64,000 nt of DNA, from contig JAIXMF010000003.1 in assembly GCA_025201365.1 (NCBI GenBank), positions 1,178,001 to 1,242,000 of the forward strand. Reading direction: 5' to 3'. The notes under the pieces were generated by a model that saw only the letters and a program-made list of their open reading frames with translations, made no database searches and was not told the DNA's origin. Source of the DNA: Syncephalis plumigaleata (Eukaryota; Zoopagomycota; Zoopagomycetes; Zoopagales; Piptocephalidaceae). Below are positions 27,065 through 38,973 of this stretch, piece by piece. The translations under genes and the position numbers were made by a program. Each line of letters opens with the position of its first letter. Within the stretch, counting starts at the first letter, position 1.

Positions 27065-30000
27065 CTATTGGGTCATGCTTCCATCGCCGTATTCATCTAC
27101 GCGGAATTGTAGACGTACGAGTAAACAGGTAAACTCTGGAGTCTCGGCTGTCGTGCTATAATTGAGACGTTTACATAGTTCGCTTAGTAGTTCGTTGAAC
27201 TGGACTTCCCGTCTCTGTAGTAGCACATCCTGTTGCTCGAACCATTCGCGAGTTGGTACAATCGGTGCCGAGTTTGGTGTTGCCGGTGTCAGTTTACGGG
27301 CGTATCGGTCCACGTAGGAAGCGAATGCCTCGCAATTTTGCATCATTTTACTATAGGTCTATAGCTGCAAGGTAAGCATGATTGTTATGTTATGTTATGG
27401 ATTAGATTTGCAAACATTACCTTTAATAGTTCGGCATTGGTAAGCATGCATCCCTTGAGACATGTATCGACGTAATCGAGATGGAGTGTCATCAACTCAT
27501 CCACAAGGGTGACCTTTATGATATTGTTAGAAATGTTTGCTATGGAATATACGTAAATTACTGATGATTAATACTTGCCTCTTTTAGCTGTTTCTCCAAT
27601 TGACGCCATCTTGGTTCAATAACCTCGGAACAAACGTAAGATGTAAACTGTTGTACAAACCATAACATTCGACTACGTAATGCAAATACGCGAGCATTCC
27701 ATCGCGCACGTTCTCGTAATCGCCAGGCCGGTCCACGAGCGTGCTCCTGCCAGACATGGCATAATAGACGTTCAATGTGCTTGACTTGGAATAAATGCTG
27801 GAATAATAGCTGATACTTTGCAATCGCACGATGTGAAATGATCAATGACAATGGGAATGCTACTTGGTAGTTCAACGAGAATGCCTCCATGCCTGTAAGT
27901 GGTCGTTCATCGCCTGCACCCGGTGGCACTATGGCGAGTATCGACTCCTTTCGATCGTTACTAGTTTGACTACTCGTTGTATCGTGGTCACTTCCATGCC
28001 TCGACACCATTGATTGATGCTGACTAAAAGAAGTGAACATCAAATCATCGTCATCGATATTCTCGGCTGTTCGACCCATGACACGCAGTAGGCCATCGAC
28101 TAGACGACGACGACTCAACTCCACTCGTAGGTCCTCCTTGTATGGATCGGACGCGGTTGTCGAGGATGTACGTAGAACTAGTTCCAGCAACGATTGAAGT
28201 TTAGTCAGGGACACATCGCGGGCGGGTTGGCGTAATTCATGGACAGCCAGATCGAGAAAATGCGTCAAGAAATCGGATTGATCCAGTAGGAAGTAGCGTT
28301 TAATCGAGCTAACAAGGTATATTAGTAGCTAGTACTTTCTTCTTCGTTTGCCAAGCATCATTGATTATTTACCGTAAACGACCCAATAGATTGTGATCAG
28401 TCAGCAGTACACGTAATAGTGTACGATTAGAATAGTTGTATGCAGCCTCAATGGTACGTAAATAGCTGATAGTAGGGATGCATACACATACATGCATTTA
28501 TGTTAGTGTTAGTGTTATGTAGCATGACATGCCAATACACTCACCGAGTTCCATTCAAAGTACGCATGATTTCCCCTTTAGCCGCAGCAAGCGTAGCACC
28601 ATCTTGTAGTTCTGCTCCTTGCTCCAATTCCTCCAAACGTTCACCATTAGTTACGGATATGCCGCATTCCCTAATGACATTCAGATATTTCCCGGCGAGT
28701 AGTATCTTCATTTTTAATGGTTCCAAGAATGCTGGCACTGCCATATCCCTTAACACGTAGCGTCGTTCCCAATATGTAATTAGTCGATAAATATAGAGTC
28801 AAGGTATTAACCGTGCATATTAGCTATTCGTTACAGCTCGATAATATTAATAATAATAGAAAAGGATATTCATCAAGTAGGTCAGGTCGTGTGGCATCAC
28901 CACGACGTAAATCACGTCGTTCTTGCACCATGAACTCATCGTATGGATCTCGAATTTCACCATATCGAATCCAAGCATCTAGCATGCCAAAATACGGTAC
29001 TGCAGCACGTTCCAGTAAATGTGAATATAGTTTACGTGTTGTTTCATCACTATTACAACAGTTATATATATATATATAAGATAAATGCGTATCTACTTAG
29101 ATCAAATGGATAGTTACCCGTATAGTTGCAACATACGCTCGGCAAGCTTGCCTAGAACACCGCCACCTTTAGCGCGTAATGGTAGTATTACTTCATTTTC
29201 AGATGCAGCCGTACGTGGATCCTGATACTCTTCGGTTGTTGTAGCGCGTGCCAAAGCATGAACAAGTGCGCCTAGCACACCCATTGTACGTAAGGAAAGA
29301 TGCGAGTGATACCATAGTTTCTGAATAGTAAACTGCTGCGCTGAATTACGGAAATCACGTTCCAACTGAGCGATAAGCACTAAATATTCCTACATTACAT
29401 GTTAGCAAACTTGCTTAATTCATGCATATATAAATAATTAGATAGCAAAGTCACCTTCAATATCTCACGAATAGCAGCACATAGCGCATGATTTACTAGA
29501 CCATACTCGAACTTTGCCCGCGAATCAATGAACGACTGAATAGTAATGTAATGAGAAGCCAATGGTAGAATACGCTGTACAATATCATTCAATGACGGGT
29601 CTGTTTAGTTATATTAATATTATCGCTATAATTAGTTGTATTCGTATGGTAGAAATAGTAGCACTCACCAAGTGTATCGTCTACGGTAAATGTCGCCGAT
29701 TGTAGATCATCTTCATAGTCTCCTTCATGAATTGTCATATCAATATACCTTCCCTCAATACCCTGTTACAACTAGCATCAATACATATATATATATATAT
29801 GTATATGTGTATATGTCTACTATTAGTTATCATCTTACCATCATGATATATAGGAGATCATCTATAATGGCTTGTTCTTGCAAGTGCACCTTAAGCGTGC
29901 CAATGGACATTATCGATTCATCCATACTTAGATTCTAAGGCAATATCATCAAACTAATTAGCAACATACTACTTATCAATTGTCCACGTATCCCGTCAGT

Positions 30001-30654
30001 ATCATTATTATTATCATTATTATCATCTACCTCGTTAGATAGTCGACGCATGCGTGACTGCAATGGTGAACACGTAAAACCGACCGAGTCCTTAATTGTG
30101 CCTTTAATCTTTGCCTGTGCACCCGATGCAAGTCCTGTAGATTAAATTGATGAACAAGAATGGACATTTCCTTTAGTATATGAATGGCCACTAACTACAC
30201 AATAGTTCATGTTGATATCTGGCGCGTTAACTTACGTGGTGAACCCTTATACTTGCCACCGGACGCAACACTTGTCGTATGGAATAGTGTAGCCGTTACC
30301 TTCTCCAAATCGAACGGTTGAACACCCGCGGGATACGAGGTGCGTACACCGCCAGTTCGACTGTAGACGCCACCGGCCAGTCGATTGGCCATAGCGTGTC
30401 CGCCACTCATCAAATCTACCGGCAACTCACTGGGATTACCTTCACCGACCGTGCTAGATCAGCCGCGATCTATAGTCAAGTACTACGGTCAGACTTCTTG
30501 TACGGTTGTGTGTGTAGGGAGTTGTATCGAGTGTTTGTACTAGTAGTATATAGTACGTATGCATGCTTCATACCTTATTCAACCGCGTCTCGTCCATAGG
30601 CTTTCGAGGTCGTCCTGTCGAGGTCGAACGACTGGCCAACGGTGAGTTGTCCAT
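27065..30654 (-). CDS. GCP2: Gamma-tubulin complex component 2 (Spc97/Alp4 type)
   Basis: Core subunit of the gamma-tubulin small complex that nucleates microtubules at the spindle pole. Family blocks include an N-terminal GRIP1 region with KMKILLAGKYLNVIRECG, then the GRIP2 domain with GMEAFSLNYQVAFPLSLII, KYQLLFQHLFQVKHIERLLC, and the C-terminal LCKRLNYSTTAETPEFTCLL. The AGKYLNVIRECG block is characteristic of GCP2 rather than GCP3. There are about ten exons with short introns. The start at 30654 (MDNSPLASRS) precedes a basic, Ser-rich N-terminal region. A human-type length (about 900 residues) is consistent with the span. It acts with augmin, whose HAUS1 subunit is encoded at 61420, but the two genes are not adjacent. 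Confidence 0.88.
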
Positions 30655-30832
30655 ATTGTCAAATGATTTGCTGTTGCTATTTTGAATAGGACAAGTAATA
30701 ATTAAGCAAAGTAAACAAACGAATGCAATAAGGAAAGGAGTTTAATCATTATTTTTTAAGGAAAAAATGTGGCTAATCCGCGCGCATTATTATTATTTTA
30801 TTAGTCCAGTAACTTCATCTATTTACTAACTA

Positions 30833-30865
30833 CAGTCTTTTTCCATCCAATTTGCGCATTTATCC
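30833..30865 (+). repeat. Left terminal inverted repeat, element 1
   Basis: Begins CAGTCTTTTTCCATCC just inside a TA dinucleotide. It is the inverse complement of 31904-31936 with only a few differences and a one-base gap. Confidence 0.75.
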
Positions 30866-30881
30866 TTTAACATTTGCAGTT

Positions 30882-31019
30882 TATTAATAAATAGATTAGC
30901 ACAATTGTCAACACCATTATCACATTGCTATTATATTGAGTAGTTGTCATGGCCTAGTAGTTGAGGGAGATGTTAATGATCGCGATATCATATATTACAA
31001 TTAGTGGTAATAATAATAG
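30882..31019. other. Conserved non-coding block (element 1 copy)
   Basis: This block runs from TAATAAATAGATTAGCAC to GTGGTAATAATAATAG. It aligns to 58961-59100 in the same position just inside the left inverted repeat of the second element. I estimate about 85% identity by eye, visibly higher than the neighbouring gene remnants. It contains the shared GTTGAGGGAGATGTTAATGA core. It does not code. A guide-RNA (omega-RNA) template or a transposition-control region are possibilities; neither is shown. Confidence 0.6.
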
Positions 31020-31180
31020 ACATGTGATAAACTACATATCTTGGATGTGAAGCATAACAATTACGGATAAATTGCTTTCTGTTGTTTGATCCTCGTTGTT
31101 GCACTAATCCTCCTTTTCTTTGAGCCTTTGAGGTTGTGCCACTTTGATGCATTGATCCTCTTTTCTTGAACATCTGAAGG
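31000..31180 (-). pseudogene. Fanzor/TnpB-like gene 3'-end remnant, inverted copy
   Basis: The minus-strand reading gives SMHQSGTTSKAQRKGG...IRNCYASHP. This matches LHQSVITSKRSRNEG...RDGYRYSHL read from 61039-61279 and LHPSVVASNHSRQGG from 31453-31830. It is a third, shorter copy of the same C-terminal tail, pointing outward to the left. It lacks the zinc-ribbon and catalytic segment. Confidence 0.55.
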
Positions 31181-31452
31181 TAACACCACTGACTAAATGT
31201 ATCTAGAGGTATACGTAATCCTTTCTGAGATGCGCTCCTTATTGCTCATTATTACCACCTGTCACTCCTGCATCATGAGATTGGTGTCTATGTTGGTATT
31301 ACAGCCATGTCCCTTCAACACTCACCATAGATTCAATATTGAATAATGTTACATTATCCACTATAAATATGGGTCCTATTTTGTACAATGAATAAACTTA
31401 TCTTCACTTCCAGTTCAATCGTCCCTATTACACTCTACTCCCACTACCTTAT

Positions 31453-31830
31453 TGTATATCGCCTACACATTGTGCTTGAGCAATCGAGCAACCATAGCTC
31501 CCACACTATCAATGAGAAAGTGCCTACTACTTGTCATGATCCCTTACGGTAAGTATACCTCATTACACTTGATATTTATTACAGTATACTAACTCATTAT
31601 TCTATTAGATGCACACATCGAAAAATATAAGAGGACATGCAAGTTAAAGGATCGAGTATCGTTTGTGGAATCGGGGTTATGGTTGCTCGTCTGGATTTCA
31701 TTCAAATCATCAAATGCCTTCTAGTGGAACCGATGTTCCAACACAATTACATCCAAGTGTCGTTGCTTCCAATCATTCAAGACAAGGAGGACAAGGACAT
31801 CGAGGGACCAAACAACAAATTACAAGTTAA
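31453..31830 (+). pseudogene. Fanzor/TnpB-like gene 3'-end remnant
   Basis: Degraded last exons of a TnpB/Fanzor-family nuclease gene. The upstream exon reads LEQSSNHSSHTINEK...CHDPLR. A clear intron at 31549-31608 (GTAAGT, TACTAAC branch site, TTAG) follows. The downstream exon starts CTH, as in the copy at 61039. It then keeps WNR at the catalytic RuvC-III site, followed by TQLHPSVVAS. Only this terminal part exists here. It is not functional as it stands, with the frame altered in several places. Confidence 0.55.
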
Positions 31831-31903
31831 CCGGGATAGTTATAGCTATCTTTCACGAGAATACGTAAGTGCTAACTCATCATTATTTATTCGTAAAGAC
31901 AAA

Positions 31904-31936
31904 AGGCTAACTGCGCAAATTGGATGGAAAGCACTG
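31904..31936 (-). repeat. Right terminal inverted repeat, element 1
   Basis: On the minus strand it begins CAGTGCTTTCCATCC, matching the left end at 30833. It is followed on the plus strand by TA at 31937-31938. Confidence 0.75.
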
Positions 31937-32112
31937 TAATTCATTAACTATTACTAGTAATCCTACCTACTTCATTCAAGACCATGATAACACTTATTAT
32001 GTCTTTAGTTATGACAAACTGAATAAAGTAGTTATTAAATTTATTGTCAATTGGCGGTTAAATAATTACAGTGTTTTGTAAAGTGTCATAATTCATTCAT
32101 TCGCTCATCCAT

Positions 32113-34583
32113 TCACTCGTTTATTACTAGGTCCTGACGTCCAAGTTTAATACACTGGTACCTTTGATAGAATCGCCCCACCATCGTTAGGCGTAGCTTT
32201 GAAAGGCCTTCCGGCATTAGGTTTACCACTTCGTTCACCCATCGCGGTGCCTCGTCGAAGAAGCGTCCTAGCACCGCTCGATAAGCTGGATTCTCGTGAT
32301 ACTGTCGATCACACGCCAAATACCACGTGCGATCCGCCTCGACAATGTCGTGCCAAAGTGCTGGAAAGTGCAATAGATCCTTTAGCGTGTGGTTGACCGT
32401 ACTCCAGAAACAGTGCATCTTCTCGGATATTAGATTCAGCTCGTTTTGCAACACGTGAATCATCACCGCTCGACATTGCTTGGCGTATTCCTGAAGTAGT
32501 ATCTGGCATAGTTTGGACCGTTGAACCGTATAGTAGTCGGCGTTCTCGGACACGATACCGCTATAGGTGGCCTCAAACGATGCAGGCATCCATGGCAGTA
32601 GTTGTCGTCGCATCATATCCATTTGATCCATCGGATCCATGAATGGCATGAGTTGAAGTTGCTGTGTTGCGGGTGCTACATTAACCTTATTCACTTCGTG
32701 GTTATAGTTCGCGGCCGATGCCATTAGCTCTTCCAATTGCGAGGCCATCACTGCCTCCACCGTCATTCCATTGTCCGCTGGCTTGTTGAGCATACTCGGA
32801 CACACTGTCAATCCGTCGAAAGCAATGGAACACCCATAGATGATGGTAGCAAGTCTTTACGATTGCTCTCCTCTTCGTCCTCGTTGTCATCCTCCTCGTG
32901 TAGTCCTCGACTTTGCATCTCGTCGTCCTCGGCACTTCCCTCGCTGGAATGACGACTCGTCTCTCCGCAGTAGTAGCCGGACACTGATTCGGCATAGCTT
33001 TTTGGCGTGCCCATATTACTATCTATACTGATAGACCCGCTGGATGACGAGCCTGTTGCAGCAGCGGCCATTTGCATCTGCCTCTGCTGCTGACTACGCT
33101 GACGGGAACTAGTAGCAATAATTATGATTCAATGGTTAGCATGTTGATTTAATAAACACAATATTTCTACAATCACTTACTCCGAAACGAAATAATTCGG
33201 ATCGCAATGGATAATATCGGTAGCGTCGGCCCAAAGCGGCGAGTCACGACGTGGCATGACACCAGAGTAATGATATCTGAAAGAAGGAAATTAGTCGTGA
33301 TGCATATCTAATGAATGCCGATATTATATGTGGCAATCTACTTACTTGGAATGGCCACGTTGGCCAAGTCTACGTGTTTGTACATTTTCAAAAACTTGAT
33401 GTATAATCTTGCCGAATGTCGCCTGATTCATCGGCTCTAATGGATCGTTGATATCACGAGCGTGATTATGATATAATTCATAGAATTTCGTACGTAGAAT
33501 GGAATACTTTGGATGACAAGGCTCAAAGTTGTCGCGTAACCTATACGTGAAAGAAAAACAATAAATCAATCAATTAGAAATATTAAAACAACGACGACGA
33601 CGACGATGACGACAAGTCCCATTGCTCGTTCCCTACCATTGATGTGTTTCTTCTAGTTGTGCCTTTTTCGCCGTACGATCCGATGCGGCCGAACCGTGTA
33701 TAGCAAGATTTGCCACTGAACGCGGATAGCTTATTGCCGATGTATTCATGGCTGCCGACATAGTGCCTCGTGTGTTCAGATTAGCTTTCTGCATTGCGTT
33801 TTGGTTAAGTGTAGCTTCAAGACTACAAGTTCAATAGACGCTATTAGCTATTGCGATGGGTAGGGATACCCGCTCGATGTTAACCTACCATGCATGAATT
33901 TCACCCACAGCTGGTAATGTATCAAACGATCCATTGGCATCGGTTAATATGGAATCGAACGATAAGTATCCATTGCCATACTATTGGCACCGGGCATTGG
34001 CATGGACACGGATGACGAGGCGCCCGACCCACACGAAGAGGAGTTGGGTGTCATCCAGTCGTTTGCGATGAGATTAACCGCAGCGGCGGCCGACAAGTCT
34101 ATACCGCCTGGCAGTATCGTGGACTGGAAGCCATCCATGGCTCCGTTCATCTCGTTAGATATGCCGTAGAAGATTTCGGCATGTCCATCGTTGCCCATGC
34201 CAAGACCGGCGGTCATGCTAGAGGTGCACTGGGGGAACAGTCTACAGCAGGGGTTTCCGACGCTGCCATACTAGCTTCAGTCGGTGTGGGATAGCGATCA
34301 TACCACAGGCCAAGTGGCGCGGATATCTCTTCAGCCTCTGATGATGATATAACGGCTGCTTCTTGTTTCAACGGCAGTGCTGGCGTGGTATTTGACAAAG
34401 AGCTCGGTTTGGTCGGTGTCTACATTGGTATAAGAGAAAAACAAGCAAGCGGCGATTAGTGGTCCATTGCTAAATGGTTCGCAAGTATGCAAGTCATATA
34501 CCTACGTTATTTTGAGAGTTTCCTACCCATGTGTTACTTGTGCGTAGTGCACTTACAGTGTCTGGTGTCATAGATGCAAGCAT
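32113..34583 (-). CDS. RFX-family winged-helix transcription factor
   Basis: Nuclear DNA-binding regulator. The RFX domain lies in the middle: HQWLRDNFEPCHPKYSILRT, FYELYHNHARD, MNQATFGKIIHQVFENVQTR and RRLGQRGHSKYHYSGV. The recognition helix and the RGHSKYHY wing are essentially family consensus. The last about 230 residues (CQILLQEYAKQCRAVMIHVL, HCFWSTVNHTLKDLLHFPAL) resemble the RFX dimerisation/C-terminal region. The N-terminal part is Ser/Pro/acidic, as expected of an activation region. There are about six exons. The start is MLASMTPDT at 34583, split by an intron with GTAAGT. Two one-base frame steps (near 34240 in a GGGG run and near 33960) lie in the poorly conserved N-terminal part. 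Yeast Crt1 and fission yeast Sak1 are relatives, but I cannot assign orthology. Confidence 0.9.
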
Positions 34584-37259
34584 CGTCTCCGTTTACAGAA
34601 TGTAATTACGAATAGCCAACTCGGCAATAGTGTCTGCTTATTCTGCACTTGTCAAGCAAAATGCAAAAAAAGGACCAACAATATTACACACGCTGGAGCG
34701 TAATCGTTATCGTATCAGAGCCACTGACACTTCTAAGAAGTCTAGCAATGTCTATAAAGTGAAATAAAAATCAAGAAAGCACTACTTCAAGAAAGCGACT
34801 ATAGCAAAAAAAGCGTGCGTTAGTACAAATGACTACTGGCACTATTGATTGTAATAGTGCAGCAGCATCGCGTGTCGCTTCCATACACATACTTGCTAGC
34901 TACACATGCAACCAAAAGAAGGATGCAAAGGTTATTGATGTATTTGCTAGTCAATATAATAGCATAGCACAAAGTATAAGGGGATAAGGATACGTTACAG
35001 GTAATGTAATAGTGATAATGAATGACAATGACTAAAGTAAATCAGTTATCGGTATATAATTGCTTATGTAACACTTGCTACCCCGATATGGAAGCGCGCA
35101 ATTAAAGAAGCAAGGTGGAGTTACAATGGAGATATAAAGTCAATTGGCACTAATAGAAATATGTGAATTCACAATTAGATACAAAGAACTGAAAGAAAGC
35201 TATAAACGTGGGGTGATTTGTTGACAATACAATCCTTGATGATGAATTGATTCACTATCGATAGAGGTATAAATAACAACGACAACAACAACAATAACAA
35301 CAACAGACTATCTGGATTTGGCCACTATACTATAACCTAATTTATAGCCAAATGAATACAAGGGAAAGAAAAGAAAACAGAGAACAGAATGCAACAAAAC
35401 AAAAGAAACTAGGAATGTTTGGTAGATTTCACTAATGAACAAGTGGTGATACATATTGCATGCGCACGATCATATCTGTGATTTAAGGATTTAAATGGTA
35501 AAAAGATAAAGATGTGGCCTATACAACGGATATTCAAGTAGCACTCTGTTGTAAATGACGTTGTATACACTCGCACGTTCACTATCAATAACGATTGTAA
35601 AGGGGAAGGATGATTAGATATGAGGTATTTGAAGTTTAAAAATAAAGCCTTGCACAATAAAAAAGGGGATCACCATAAAAGCGAGAGAGAGAGAGAGAGT
35701 ATGTATACAAAGCACACGCATGGTAATAAGAAAATAAACCCCATCTAAATACAAGCCATGTTTGCATCAGCTGACTGGTAGTAGTCGTTGCCGTGAACGA
35801 ACGATTATTCTATTCACACGCATTACAATTAAATAAGAGAAGACGGTAAAGAACGAGAAATAGAAATAGAAATAGGAAGAGGGAAAGGAAAGCGATTCAA
35901 TGGATGTAAGGTAGACCACTTGTAAACGCAGTCATATTACCTACCAATCAACTAATAGTAAATGTGTAATTTCGTGGAAATCGAGAAGCAGTCACACACG
36001 ATGTTATTACAAAATACAAGGCAAAGCGAGTATGTTCGCGCGTGTCCTTATTGACTATTCTATTCGTGTTTTCTAAACAAACGGGAAAATTAGAGTTGGT
36101 CGTGCCAAGTCTTTTCTTTTTCATTAAGAGAGGGGAATGCGGGGTAATTCTGGGGACATTTGCAAGCGGATAAACGTTTACCTTTTAAACCACTTTGATG
36201 ACATCAGCTACTGCAACTCATTGATATGCTATTATATATATGTGTGTGTGTAATATTAGACTAGTAGCACAATGGTTTTGACGCTAGTTAAGCTGCAATG
36301 GTTGCTAACGACTTGTTTGCAACGATAATTCGGCGGTGTTTTCCTTTAAAAAAGAGAGAAACACGCCATGGCAACCATCGGAAACATTTACGCATATATG
36401 ACAGAGAACATGTGATGATAATGAGAGAGAGGAAAAAGATGCTTAAAATGGAGATGACAGTACTAATACAGTTACTATTACTGTTGACGATAATAATATT
36501 AATAATAATAACAACGACAATGATGACGATGACGATGTGGAAACGACAAGCTACTGGGCAATTGTTGTCACCCCCAAGCTTTGTTATCAACGCTCCCCTA
36601 GTAACCGCAAGAATGCTTACCCGCAGGTTGGATACGAGTCAGTGCACTTGATGAAACAGTAGTAATAGAAGGAACAATGGTTGATGATGGCGATGATGGT
36701 AGTGGTGATGGAAGGTGTAATAGCAAGGAAAATGGCCAAATGGTCGATCGAGAAAGCAACGAAAGAGCAAGTAACGGGTATAATGAAATAGCGTACTATA
36801 ACGCAAAATAAGGAATGCGATACAGATGACAAATGTTGGTTTGTGTTACAGGTTCTTCTACAACAATCGTATCTAATACAAGATCAAAGCGATTAATACA
36901 AGAAGGAAGGAAAACGGAATAAATCAATTCACTATGACCAAGTCTATTGGTTTGCACTGGTACAATGGTGTACTGGTACACTGGTACAAATGTATATCAC
37001 ACAATGAATACGATGCTCACTATGTAAAGAAGTTGAAGAAGGCAATCACCGCGGGTTAACCGAAGGAAAGGATATTACACGCGAAGAGTGAATCCGAAGT
37101 TGATAAGCAAAAAAAAAGTCGAATTTGTACGATATAACCATGAACGTAGTAATGAAAGGTATCTGCAGGTTTACTGCAGGGAATTACGAAAGTAAGGGGC
37201 GCGAGAAAGTAAGAAGAAAGTGCATTTGCAAGTGGACGACGACGACGACAGCGACAGCA

Positions 37260-37298
<39 letters not shown>
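37260..37298. repeat. CAACAG hexamer repeat
   Basis: About six tandem copies of CAACAG in intergenic DNA. Confidence 0.85.
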
Positions 37299-37452
37299 GG
37301 ACAATGATAATGACGTACCTTGAAATACTTATTATATCAGAGTATGGTGGATAGCCAAGAAATAGAAAACCTATGGTTAAGCGTGCCGATGCTAACCGTT
37401 GACTGGCAATAAACCCGTCGCTGATGATGGTAATGATAATGACTACAATTAC

Positions 37453-37545
37453 GATATGATATGATACGATGCAGTGCGATGTGATGTGATGTGATGCGGT
37501 GTAGTGTGTTATGTTATGTTATGGTGCGATGTGATGTGATGTGAG
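37453..37545. repeat. Degenerate GATGT/ATGTT pentamer minisatellite
   Basis: About 90 bp of GATAT, GATGT and ATGTT pentamers in tandem (for example GATGTGATGTGATGTGATG). It lies inside the long intergenic region and has no coding meaning. Confidence 0.8.
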
Positions 37546-38973
37546 GGTAGCTTTTTAGTCAACAAAATAAAAAAGAAACAATCAAACTACACTACTAATA
37601 GTTGGTATACCGTACAAGAAAAAGAAGAAGCAGAAGCAGGAAGAAGCAGGAAGCGAGAGTAAGCAAGAATAAAAGCGATTAATGGAAGAGAATACGTGGT
37701 GGTCTGGGTCAGGCTTGTCGCGTACGAGTGATATTTCTGTAATTGCGGTTAGTGACCATGTTTACCTGCTTATGAATCGGTCAACAATAATACCCCGTCC
37801 CTCCCAACGCTGATTTGAAAGATTTCCATGATTTATTGTTGATTTGTAAAGAAATAACTTACTATTGTTATGTTATAAATGATTATAAAATGATGGTGAT
37901 GACGATGTTGCTGTTGCTGTTGCTGTTGCTGTTGTTGATCATAATGATACTTATCAATATTATGAATGCATATTTATGCTGGAACACGCTCTATACATTT
38001 ATATTGGATATATAGATCACTCCTCTATTACAGCTTATCCCTCATTATGCATGCATACGCATACGAATAGTACATACATCTACATGTAATATGTGTACGT
38101 ACGTATATCAATAGTACGATAATGGTAAGATATCATAACACCAATGGCTAGGCATGAACAAATGAGCAAGTCATCAGCATCAACATCAACATCAAATAGA
38201 ATAGTATAACAATAACAATACAGTTCTCAAGGCTTGTTTTTCTTCTTTTTTAGTGTGACGTTGTTATTGTTTACTCGTTAGTACACTTTACAGTTTGTTT
38301 ATTTACAATGATACGTACACACAACCACACACGCACACATTGATGCATTACGTATAGATCATTTTACATTTAATTTCTGGAAGGAGGCGTAATACTAGGA
38401 GGAGAGGAGAAAAATGACCTTCCCCTCATCGATACAGCATCGTCGATTCGAACACGCTTATTTTCTTGACGTCATAATTATGAGCAATCATGCCCCGCAT
38501 ACCATATCTCCTGGTGTTAGTGTCCCTTAATTCCACTTATTTCCTACCCCTCCTGTTAACGCTTAACAGATTAGCAACAGACCTAAATCGTAGCCTTAAC
38601 GATGAACCGCGATTACACGACCAAACTGCTTTACAATGCCAGTGTGTCGTTTCCAGTTAGTAACCACAGGATATGCACTGCACTATAAGTGAATCTCCGC
38701 CGCAGCTATCTACCGCGATATAGTAGTAGAAACACAAAGCGTAGTAGTATGGTAACACAATCAGCTTATGCAACATCAATACTTTATCATAATTCCTAAT
38801 TGTAACTACTTGGTTTATTAAGTAAAAGTAATAATAAATAACTTAATTCATAGTAGTTCTGTTTTTGTCTGCATAGCTAGTCATACTATGCAAATGTGTG
38901 TATGCGTGGATACGTATGCATGTACGTACGATCCCTTTCATTACTTGTCATTACCATGTTGTTGTCTCGCCGA

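Larger units (their letters stand above)
30833..31936. mobile_element. Element 1: TA-flanked TIR element with Fanzor/TnpB-like remnants
   Basis: 1104-bp element bounded on both sides by TA (30831-30832 and 31937-31938), the expected Tc1/mariner target duplication. The termini are inverted repeats beginning CAGT, and their first 33 bases are nearly identical (shared TTTCCATCCAATTTGCGCA). Inside, the two ends each carry an outward-reading piece of the same gene 3' region (minus strand 31000-31180, plus strand 31453-31830). The right copy has a zinc-ribbon and WNR motif region of TnpB/Fanzor type. A non-coding block at 30882-31019 is shared with the second element at 58924-61342. No transposase is present, so it is non-autonomous. 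I infer a palindrome-like derivative of a Fanzor-bearing mariner-type transposon. Confidence 0.7.
34584..38973. other. 4.4-kb gene-poor intergenic region
   Basis: By far the longest gap in the window, upstream of the RFX gene. It contains many simple repeats: AACAAC/ATAACAAC near 35275-35305, GAGAGAGAG near 35685, CAACAG near 37260, GATGT pentamers near 37480, and GTTGCT near 37910. AT-rich tracts are also present. No open frame has homology or exon structure, and no tRNA or rRNA is recognisable. An extended promoter or 5'-UTR of the RFX gene, or an unrecognised non-coding RNA, are possible. Confidence 0.5.

Noticed and set aside
36298-36651. 117-codon open frame in the long intergenic region
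   Set aside because: Low-complexity Ile/Thr/Met-rich reading of AT/ACG repeats, with no homology, no codon bias and an equally long antisense frame.
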